DNA from: Thermomonas sp.
Lineage (GTDB): Bacteria; Pseudomonadota; Gammaproteobacteria; Xanthomonadales; Xanthomonadaceae
DNA: 5,011 nucleotides
Reading direction: 5' to 3'
NCBI GenBank assembly: GCA_024711415.1
Contig: JANJSW010000318.1
Location: forward strand, 1-5,011
Under the pieces are notes generated by a model. The model saw only the letters and a program-made list of their open reading frames with translations, did no database searches and was not told where the DNA came from. Shown piece by piece: positions 1 to 4,391 of the stretch (position 1 is its first letter; every line of letters begins with the position of its first letter). The position numbers and the translations under genes are program-made.

Positions 1-51
1 TGCGTGACCGCTGCCTTTGCACCCGAACGCGGGCGCAGGTTTCGGCGCCGG

Positions 52-97
52 AAAATTTCCTTTGACGGATCGAAAAAGCCGCTTTACACTGCGCGCC
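52..97 (+). promoter_or_regulatory. sigma-70 type stable-RNA promoter for the tRNA operon
   Basis: A -35 hexamer TTGACG (62-67) and a -10 hexamer TACACT (85-90) are separated by exactly 17 bases. The first matches the consensus at 5 of 6 positions, the second at 4 of 6. An A/T tract (AAAATTT, 52-58) lies just upstream of -35, where a proximal UP element would sit. The bases after -10 are GCGCGCC (91-97), a G/C-rich discriminator of the kind found at rRNA and tRNA promoters under ppGpp/DksA stringent control. Transcription would begin near 97, leaving a leader of about 14 bases before the first tRNA. The elements are visible in the sequence; stringent control is inferred from the discriminator. 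Confidence 0.75.
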
Positions 98-110
98 TTT
101 CCAGCCTCGT

Positions 111-186
111 GGGGCCATAGCTCAGCTGGGAGAGCGCCTGCATGGCATGCAGGAGGTCGGCGGTTCGATCCCGCCTGGCTCCACCA
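111..186 (+). tRNA. tRNA-Ala, anticodon GGC
   Basis: This 76-base gene folds into a complete cloverleaf. The acceptor stem is GGGGCCA (111-117) with TGGCTCC (176-182). The anticodon stem CCTGC/GCAGG encloses the loop ATGGCAT, giving anticodon GGC. The T arm is GGCGG-TTCGATC-CCGCC. The third acceptor pair is G113 with T180, the G3:U70 wobble that alanyl-tRNA synthetase recognises, so the alanine identity is well supported. The discriminator is A183 and CCA (184-186) is encoded. It reads GCC, and by wobble GCU, codons; GCC is a very common alanine codon in GC-rich genomes. It is the first gene of a two-tRNA operon. Confidence 0.98.
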
Positions 187-209
187 TTTTTCAAAGCGTT
201 TCCGGTTCT

Positions 210-285
210 GTCCCCATCGTCTAGAGGCCTAGGACATTACCCTTTCACGGTAGCGACCGGGGTTCGAATCCCCGTGGGGACGCCA
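210..285 (+). tRNA. tRNA-Glu, anticodon TTC
   Basis: This 76-base gene has acceptor stem GTCCCCA (210-216) paired with TGGGGAC (275-281), discriminator G282 and encoded CCA (283-285). The anticodon loop CTTTCAC gives TTC, closed by a stem TTACC/GGTAG that has one T-G wobble at its outer end. The T arm is CGGGG-TTCGAAT-CCCCG. It closely resembles the E. coli glutamate tRNA. It follows tRNA-Ala by 23 bases with no recognisable promoter in the spacer, so both are probably processed from one transcript. It should read GAA and, through modified wobble U, GAG. Confidence 0.98.
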
Positions 286-317
286 CCTTCGGAATCGGTA
301 GACGTCGCAACACACGC

Positions 318-350
318 AAGCGGTCGCCCCAGTGGCGGCCGTTTTCGTTT
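318..350 (+). terminator. intrinsic terminator of the tRNA operon
   Basis: An 8-bp stem, CGGTCGCC (321-328) with GGCGGCCG (334-341) and one G-T pair, closes a 5-base loop (CCAGT). It can be extended by AAG/TTT at the base and is followed by the T-rich tract TTTTCGTTT (342-350). It lies 32 bases after the CCA of tRNA-Glu, as expected for Rho-independent termination. Read on the minus strand, the 3' side of the hairpin is not T-rich, so it should not terminate smpB efficiently. Confidence 0.85.
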
Positions 351-385
351 GCGCGCTTCCTCCGCATGCATTGGCGCGCCATGAT

Positions 386-403
386 GCGCGCCTCGTGGCG
401 CGC
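386..403 (-). terminator. hairpin just after the smpB stop, possible weak transcript end
   Basis: On the minus strand, a perfect 7-bp stem GCGCGCC/GGCGCGC with a 4-base loop (ACGA) begins three bases after the smpB TGA. No T tract follows (next bases ATCATGG), so it does not meet the usual criterion for an intrinsic terminator. It may be a transcript-stabilising or Rho-assisted 3' structure. A further GGCGCGCC palindrome lies beside it at 373-380. Confidence 0.35.
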
Positions 404-406
404 GGC

Positions 407-901
407 TCAGGCGTCCTTGTTGTGCCGGCGCATCAGCCGCTGCTTCTCGCGGTTCCAGTCGCGCTCCTTGCTCGCCTCGCGCTTGTCGTGGGTCTGCTTG
501 CCCTTCGCCAGCGCCAGCTCGACCTTCACCTTGTTGCCCTTCCAGTACAGCGCGGTCGGGACCAGGGTGTAGCCGTCGCGCTGGATGCGGCCCATCAGCA
601 TGTCGATCTCGTGCCGGTGCAGCAGCAGCTTGCGGGTGCGGCGATCGTTGGCGATGACGTGGGTGGATGCCTGGATCAGCGGGGTGATCTGCGCGCCGAT
701 CAGGAACAGCTCGCCCTGCAGCACCACTGCATAGGCATCGCCGATGTTGGCGCGGCCGGCGCGGATCGCCTTCAGCTCCCAGCCCTGCAGCGACAGACCG
801 GCCTCGATCTTCTGCTCGAAGCTGTACTCATGGCGCGCGCGCTTGTTGAGGGCGATGGTGCCGCCGCCGTTTGGCTTATCCTTGCCGTTCTTCTTGCTCA
901 T
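407..901 (-). CDS. smpB: SsrA-binding protein SmpB
   Basis: SmpB binds tmRNA (SsrA RNA) and carries it into the A site of ribosomes stalled on broken messages, starting trans-translation: ribosome release and tagging of the unfinished protein for degradation. The 164-residue product is close to the 160 residues of E. coli SmpB. Recognisable family stretches are IALNKRARHEY (16-26), GLSLQGWELKAIRAGRANI (35-53), the NDRRTRKLLLHRHEI block (85-99) and YWKGNKVKVELALAKGKQ (119-136). The basic tail (about 137-164), rich in K and R, is the part that folds as a helix in the mRNA channel. The MSKK start at 901 is preferred over an upstream in-frame start at 943 because it fits the family N-terminus; its Shine-Dalgarno is weak. 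The gene is divergent from ratA and convergent with the tRNA operon. No tmRNA gene lies downstream, unlike E. coli. Confidence 0.97.
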   Translation of the reverse strand: MSKKNGKDKPNGGGTIALNKRARHEYSFEQKIEAGLSLQGWELKAIRAGRANIGDAYAVVLQGELFLIGAQITPLIQASTHVIANDRRTRKLLLHRHEIDMLMGRIQRDGYTLVPTALYWKGNKVKVELALAKGKQTHDKREASKERDWNREKQRLMRRHNKDA

Positions 902-916
902 CCCGCCATTCTCGCC

Positions 917-955
917 GATCCGGACGCGCCGCGGTGCGTCCATCCGGCCCGGATC
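917..955. promoter_or_regulatory. nested dyad symmetry in the smpB-ratA divergent intergenic region
   Basis: The inner element (922-941) is a 20-bp palindrome with 9-bp arms, GGACGCGCC and GGTGCGTCC, around GC; one pair (928/935) is a mismatch. It is enclosed by a second inverted repeat, GATCCGG (917-923) and CCGGATC (949-955). Both lie in the only non-coding DNA between the start codons of smpB (901) and ratA (961), where the promoters or leaders of both genes must be. It could be an operator or a leader RNA hairpin. No convincing -35/-10 pair was found for either gene. The symmetry is visible; any function is inferred. Confidence 0.4.
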
Positions 956-960
956 TTTCG

Positions 961-1392
961 ATGCCCGTCATTCTGCGCAGTGCCCTCGTGGAACATTCAG
1001 CTTCCCGGATGTTCACCCTCGTCAACGATGTCGCTGCTTACCCGCGCCGGTTCGACTGGTGCCGGCAGGCGCAGTTGCTGGAGGAGGGGGAAGGCCGTTT
1101 GGTGGCCCGGCTGGACCTGGGCGTCGGCGGCTTCTACACCTGGTTCACCACCGAGAACCAGCTCAGCCCGCCGCACCACATCGACATGGCGCTGCGCGAC
1201 GGGCCGTTCCGGCGCCTGCAGGGGCGCTGGGAGTTTCATGCGCTGGACGAATCCGCCTGCAAGGTGTCGCTGCGCCTGGATTTCGAGCCGCAGAACCGCC
1301 TGCTGGCGCCCGCGCTGCAGCTGGGCATGCAGGGGCTGGCCGACCGCATGGTGGACGACTTCGTGCGCGAGGCGGACAAGAGGGAAGACTGA
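961..1392 (+). CDS. ratA: RatA family protein (START/Coq10-like fold)
   Basis: This 143-residue protein matches the RatA/Coq10 cyclase-dehydrase family throughout: SALVEHSASRMFTLVNDV (7-24), YPRRFDWC (27-34), the F-T-x-N element (62-66), DGPFRRLQGRWEF (80-92), C100, and LDFEP followed by the amphipathic C-terminal helix ending MVDDFVREA (130-138). The fold is a beta-grip wrapped on a long helix that encloses a hydrophobic cavity. In E. coli RatA was reported to bind the 50S subunit and block 70S formation, hence the toxin name. Coq10 relatives bind ubiquinone, and a quinone role is equally possible here. The ATG at 961 gives the canonical N-terminus, but only a weak GGAT (951-954) precedes it. 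The stop overlaps the rnfH start. Despite its TA label, it has no obvious dedicated antitoxin other than its partner rnfH. Confidence 0.95.
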   Translation: MPVILRSALVEHSASRMFTLVNDVAAYPRRFDWCRQAQLLEEGEGRLVARLDLGVGGFYTWFTTENQLSPPHHIDMALRDGPFRRLQGRWEFHALDESACKVSLRLDFEPQNRLLAPALQLGMQGLADRMVDDFVREADKRED

Positions 1393-1670
1393 TGCGCGTG
1401 CAATTGGCGCGCGCGTGGCCGCATCACGCCGAGCACATCGACCTCGAGCTGGACGCGGGTGCCTGTGTCGGCGACGCGCTGGACGCGGCCGGCTGGCGGC
1501 TGGAAGGCGAGTTCGTCGCGCTGGCGGTGTTCGGTCAGGCGGCGACGCTGCAGACGCGCCTGCATGCAGGCGACCGGATCGAATTGCTGCGCGCCCTGCA
1601 GTGCGACCCCAAGCAGGCGCGCAGGCGGCGCGCCGGGAACGCCGCGCCAAGCGGGCGCCGGCGCGGTTGA
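1392..1670 (+). CDS. rnfH: RnfH family (UPF0125) ubiquitin-fold protein
   Basis: This 92-residue protein belongs to the RnfH/RatB family of small beta-grasp proteins. The first strand is MRVQLARAWP, an acidic VGDALDAAGW helix follows (26-35), and the family signature GDRIELLRAL (60-69) leads into CDPKQARRRRAG (71-82), which corresponds to the usual D-P-K-x-x-R-R-x-R ending. The tail is strongly basic. The molecular role is unknown; the name comes from some rnf gene clusters, and E. coli RatB has not been shown to be an antitoxin. The start ATG shares its A with the ratA stop (TGATG, 1390-1394). A Shine-Dalgarno GAGGG (1380-1384) lies inside ratA, so translational coupling is likely. The gene ends 7 bp from the convergent bamE stop, with no terminator between them. 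Confidence 0.93.
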   Translation: MRVQLARAWPHHAEHIDLELDAGACVGDALDAAGWRLEGEFVALAVFGQAATLQTRLHAGDRIELLRALQCDPKQARRRRAGNAAPSGRRRG

Positions 1671-1677
1671 CGCCGCC

Positions 1678-2070
1678 TCAGCGACGGCGCTTGTTCTTGT
1701 CCTTGGCCAGGTTCGGGCCGAAGTAGCGGATCGCGTTGCGCGACAGCTCGGAATCCTGCTCGGCGAAATATTCGCCTTCCCAGCGCGACAGCTGGCCGTT
1801 CTCGAACCACAGCGTCATGGCCTTCACTTCCGGCTTGCCGGTGCGGCCGATGCGCTGGCTGGCCACGTAGTCCCAGCGGTCGTGGTGGAAGGGGTCGCGG
1901 ATCGACGGCGTGCCCAGCAGCACCATCACCTGCTGCCGGTCCATGCCCGCCTGCAGCTGGTCCACCGCGGCCTTGTCGAGCAGGTTGCCCTGGAAGATCG
2001 GCTGGCGGTACAGCATGCCGCAACCGCTGACCAGCAGGGTTGCAAGGAGAAGAACGAGCAGCTTGCGCAT
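1678..2070 (-). CDS. bamE: outer membrane protein assembly factor BamE (SmpA/OmlA lipoprotein)
   Basis: BamE is a small periplasm-facing lipoprotein of the BAM complex, which folds beta-barrel proteins into the outer membrane. The 130-residue product begins with a short lipoprotein signal (RK, then a Leu-rich core) ending in the lipobox V-S-G-C, with Cys17 as the acylated residue. Gly18 follows, so there is no Asp inner-membrane retention signal. Family motifs follow: Q-G-N (27-29), the AGM turn (41-43), LLGTPSIRDPF (51-61), RWDYV (65-69) and the strand AMTLWFENGQL (84-94). The C-terminus is unusually basic (KDKNKRRR). The ATG at 2070 is chosen because it gives a correct signal peptide; a GTG at 2118 would put 16 polar residues ahead of it. 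No Shine-Dalgarno is visible upstream. It is divergent from fur, as in Xanthomonas, where the gene is called omlA. Confidence 0.96.
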   Translation of the reverse strand: MRKLLVLLLATLLVSGCGMLYRQPIFQGNLLDKAAVDQLQAGMDRQQVMVLLGTPSIRDPFHHDRWDYVASQRIGRTGKPEVKAMTLWFENGQLSRWEGEYFAEQDSELSRNAIRYFGPNLAKDKNKRRR

Positions 2071-2100
2071 CGGCAGGGCGGGGCAGTGGCGGAAGTGCCG

Positions 2101-2106
2101 ATGATA
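2101..2106 (-). promoter_or_regulatory. candidate -10 element for bamE
   Basis: On the minus strand these bases read TATCAT, matching TATAAT at 5 of 6 positions. They would start transcription near 2094, giving a leader of about 24 bases to the bamE ATG. It is the only A/T-rich patch in this otherwise very G/C-rich stretch. The -35 position at the best spacing (GTCGAT, 2124-2129) is poor. Its position downstream of the GTG at 2118 supports the shorter bamE reading frame. Confidence 0.4.
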
Positions 2107-2203
2107 CACTCCCGGCACGTCGCATCGACCCGCCGCAACCCGCGTTGTCGCGCGGCGCGGCGGCGGCGTTCACATGCCGGCTAGCGGCACTGGATTGATT
2201 CAC

Positions 2204-2209
2204 GGAGAG
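2204..2209 (+). promoter_or_regulatory. ribosome binding site deciding the fur start
   Basis: GGAGAG sits 6 bases before the ATG at 2216, or 8 bases counting from the GGAG core. It directly abuts another in-frame ATG at 2210. Normal spacing therefore favours 2216 as the fur start, giving the N-terminus MSQDLRK. Confidence 0.65.
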
Positions 2210-2215
2210 ATGTCG

Positions 2216-2614
2216 ATGTCGCAGGATCTTCGCAAGGCCGGGCTCAAGGTCACCCATCCGCGGCTGCGCATCCTGGAACTGCTGGAGCACGCCAAGCCCC
2301 GGCACATGACCGCCGAGGACATCTACCGCCAGCTGCTGGCGGAGTCCGAGGAAATCGGCCTTGCCACCATCTATCGCGTGCTGACCCAGTTCGAATCCGC
2401 CGGCCTGGTGCTGAAGCACAACTTCGAGGGCGGCACCGCCGTCTACGAACTGGATCGCGGCGAACACCACGACCACATGGTCGATCTGGATACCGGCAAG
2501 GTGATCGAGTTCCACAGCGACGAGATCGAGCAGCTGCAGCAGAAGATCGCTGCCGAGCACGGCTACGAGATCGCCGACCACGCGCTGGTGCTGTACGTCC
2601 GCAAGAAGCGCTGA
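2216..2614 (+). CDS. fur: ferric uptake regulator Fur
   Basis: Fur is the iron-sensing repressor of siderophore, iron-transport and related genes; as a metal-bound dimer it binds AT-rich operators. The 132-residue product has the N-terminal winged-helix domain (about 1-80), with recognition-helix block EIGLATIYRVLTQFESAGLV (46-65) and HNFEGG (68-73), then the dimerisation/metal domain. By alignment to E. coli, likely metal ligands are H30, E78, H85 and H87 for one site and H84, D86, E105 and H122 for another. All are present. The CXXC pair that holds structural zinc in E. coli (C93, C96) is replaced by D90 and T93, and the protein has no cysteine at all; it also lacks the Cys-containing tail. 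No Fur box was found upstream. The stop is one base from the stop of the convergent membrane-protein gene. Confidence 0.97.
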   Translation: MSQDLRKAGLKVTHPRLRILELLEHAKPRHMTAEDIYRQLLAESEEIGLATIYRVLTQFESAGLVLKHNFEGGTAVYELDRGEHHDHMVDLDTGKVIEFHSDEIEQLQQKIAAEHGYEIADHALVLYVRKKR

Positions 2615-2615
2615 A

Positions 2616-4391
2616 TCACTGCGCCTGCGGCGTTACCCGCCGCCGCTCCAGCCACCACGCCAGCGCTGCCAGCGCCAGCCACGCGGCCAGCCATGGCCAT
2701 GACGCGCCGCGTTGAACCGCGGTAGCGCGCGTTGCCTGCACCGTGGGCGACTGCGCGGCCAGGGCCACAGTGGCATCGAAGCGCCGTTGCGCCTGCCAGG
2801 CCAGCCCGGCGCCGGCCGGCAGCACCGCGAATGCGGTTTGCGTGTTGCGCGCCTGCAACCGGTGCCAGCCGGAGATGCGCGGCCAGAACGCGGCGCAGCT
2901 GCGCGCACCGCTGGCCGGATCGATGGCCAGCGTCATTCGGTTGCCGTCGGGAGCGATCACCGCGGCGTTCCCATCGACGCCGCACACCACCGCACGCTGG
3001 CCAGCCCAGATCGGACCGGCAGGCGGTGCCGGCGTGGCAGCAGTAGTTGAACGGGCGATGCCCGCCAGCAGGTCGCTCCACAGGCGCGCATGGACAGCGG
3101 CGTGGCCGGCCAGCGACAGGCGATAGCTGTCGGTCACTGCCACCAGCCCGACCCGGCCGCGTCCCAGCGGTCGCCACCACGCCAGCGGTTGCGCCTGCAC
3201 GTCGCGCAGCAGCGGCAATGCATCGCCTGCCTGCACGGCCGCCACGGTTCGGCTCAGGCCGGGCAGGGCTGACTCGCCAGCAGATTGCAGGGCCGTGTTG
3301 GCCAGCTGCACCGGCGCGTTGCGGGTGCCCGCATCCACCGCATAGCCCCAGCCGCGCAGCCGGGCGCGCACGACAGGCGACAGCGGCGCATCCAGCCGCA
3401 GCAGCAGGCCCAGTCCGTCGCGGGTGGCGCGGGTGAGCGCGCGCAGTTCGGCATCGCCCAGTGCCTGCAGGCTGCGGGTGTCCAGCAGCACGACGTCGAA
3501 CCGGCGCAGGCTGGCATCGCCCAGTGCAATCGGCGCGTCGCCCAGCACCAGTCCGGCACCGACGCTCACCCGAGTATGCAGGCCGACGCCGGCATCCAGC
3601 GCCCAACGGCGCAGGTATTTCAGTTCGGGATCGGGCGCACCGGCCAGCACCAGCAGGCGCGGCGCAGCGGGCGCGATGACCTGCAGCGGCAATGGAAGGC
3701 TGTCGCGGACTTGGCCCTTCGCATCGCGCAGGCGCAGCTGTAAAGAGAACGCACCGACGCTGCGCGCCACGCCCTGCAGGGCGAAACTGCCGTCTGCAGA
3801 GGCGCTCGTGCGTGCGATGACACGCACCGCGGGGTCCAGCAGTTCCAGCGTGCCGGCCTCGATGCCGCCAATCCGGCCACGCACGCGGAAGGCATTGCCG
3901 GGCGCGACCGTCGTCGGCGCCTGCACATCGACAATGCCGGCAGGCCGTGCGGCAGGATGGAAGCGGAGCGGTAGTCCGCGGGCGGCGTCCACGTCGCGCA
4001 CGTCCAGCCCGCTGCCGACGATGCGCAGGCCGCGCACGCCCGGATGGCGGCGCAGGGCGGTGGCAAGGTCGGGCGCGGGCTCCGCGCCGGTGCCTGCAGG
4101 CGCTTCCGGCAGTGCAATGCGCAGCGTGCCGGCATCGGCCGCAGCGGGATTCGCGCCGGCGGTATAGACGGTCATCACCCCGGCATCAAGCGGCCGCGCC
4201 GGCGGGAACAGGCCGAAGAACAGCAGCGCCGCCAGCAGCGGCTGCGCGATCAGCAGCAGCGGCAGCATCCAGCGCGGCGCAGGCTGCGTGCGATCCCGGC
4301 GTAGGTGGCCGCGCAGCAACCGCGCGCAGGCCAGCAGCGCGGCCAGCGCCAGCACGCCGGCGGTGAGGAGTTCGGGTGTGGCCGCGGTCAT
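2616..4391 (-). CDS. membrane-anchored periplasmic protein of unknown function
   Basis: I do not recognise a characterised function. The 591-residue product has membrane segments at about 8-26, 41-62 and 565-581. The Arg-rich loop between the first two (R24-R40) and the LERRR after the last place these ends in the cytoplasm, leaving about 500 residues in the periplasm. Residues 152-238 look like a beta-sandwich (carboxypeptidase-regulatory-like). Residues 242-352 look Rossmann-like, with strands RLLVLAG and FDVVLLDT and the element PDPELKYLRRWALDAGV. GRGRVGLVAVTDSYRLSLAG (410-429) resembles amidotransferase-like membrane proteins of MoxR/BatA-type clusters. No catalytic Cys-His-Glu set is evident, so it is probably non-enzymatic. 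C470 and C499 could form a disulfide. The start at 4391 is fixed by GGAGG and an ATGA overlap with the upstream gene; the open frame continues to 4916 only as an out-of-frame shadow of that gene. Confidence 0.85.
   Translation of the reverse strand: MTAATPELLTAGVLALAALLACARLLRGHLRRDRTQPAPRWMLPLLLIAQPLLAALLFFGLFPPARPLDAGVMTVYTAGANPAAADAGTLRIALPEAPAGTGAEPAPDLATALRRHPGVRGLRIVGSGLDVRDVDAARGLPLRFHPAARPAGIVDVQAPTTVAPGNAFRVRGRIGGIEAGTLELLDPAVRVIARTSASADGSFALQGVARSVGAFSLQLRLRDAKGQVRDSLPLPLQVIAPAAPRLLVLAGAPDPELKYLRRWALDAGVGLHTRVSVGAGLVLGDAPIALGDASLRRFDVVLLDTRSLQALGDAELRALTRATRDGLGLLLRLDAPLSPVVRARLRGWGYAVDAGTRNAPVQLANTALQSAGESALPGLSRTVAAVQAGDALPLLRDVQAQPLAWWRPLGRGRVGLVAVTDSYRLSLAGHAAVHARLWSDLLAGIARSTTAATPAPPAGPIWAGQRAVVCGVDGNAAVIAPDGNRMTLAIDPASGARSCAAFWPRISGWHRLQARNTQTAFAVLPAGAGLAWQAQRRFDATVALAAQSPTVQATRATAVQRGASWPWLAAWLALAALAWWLERRRVTPQAQ

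Noticed and set aside
286..406. Possible tmRNA (ssrA) gene beside smpB, as in E. coli
   Set aside because: Only about 120 bases separate tRNA-Glu from smpB, far too short for tmRNA, and no tag-peptide frame or tRNA-like ends are seen.
961..1670. ratA-rnfH as a defence-type toxin-antitoxin module
   Set aside because: The arrangement is a conserved housekeeping locus next to smpB and bamE, and RnfH is not an established antitoxin.
332..1726. Long plus-strand open frame of 464 codons spanning smpB, ratA and rnfH
   Set aside because: It runs antisense to smpB and out of frame with ratA and rnfH; the product is low-complexity Arg/Ala/Val sequence, typical of spurious frames in GC-rich DNA.
2169..2200. 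TTCACA (2169-2174) as a -35 of a fur promoter with -10 near 2191-2200
   Set aside because: The -10 candidates match only 3 of 6 positions, and the resulting start would fall on the ribosome binding site, leaving no usable leader.
2174..2215. Upstream in-frame ATG codons at 2174 and 2210 as fur starts
   Set aside because: The 2174 start has no ribosome site and adds non-family residues; 2210 directly abuts GGAGAG. The ATG at 2216 has proper spacing.
1535..2581. Minus-strand open frame of 348 codons across bamE and antisense to fur
   Set aside because: It is out of frame with bamE, lacks any recognisable motif and overlaps three well-supported genes.
3450..3527. 15-bp direct repeat (GGCATCGCCCAGTGC at 3450 and 3513)
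   Set aside because: Both copies encode the short peptide ALGDA within the 591-residue protein; they reflect repeated peptide and codon use, not a mobile or regulatory repeat.
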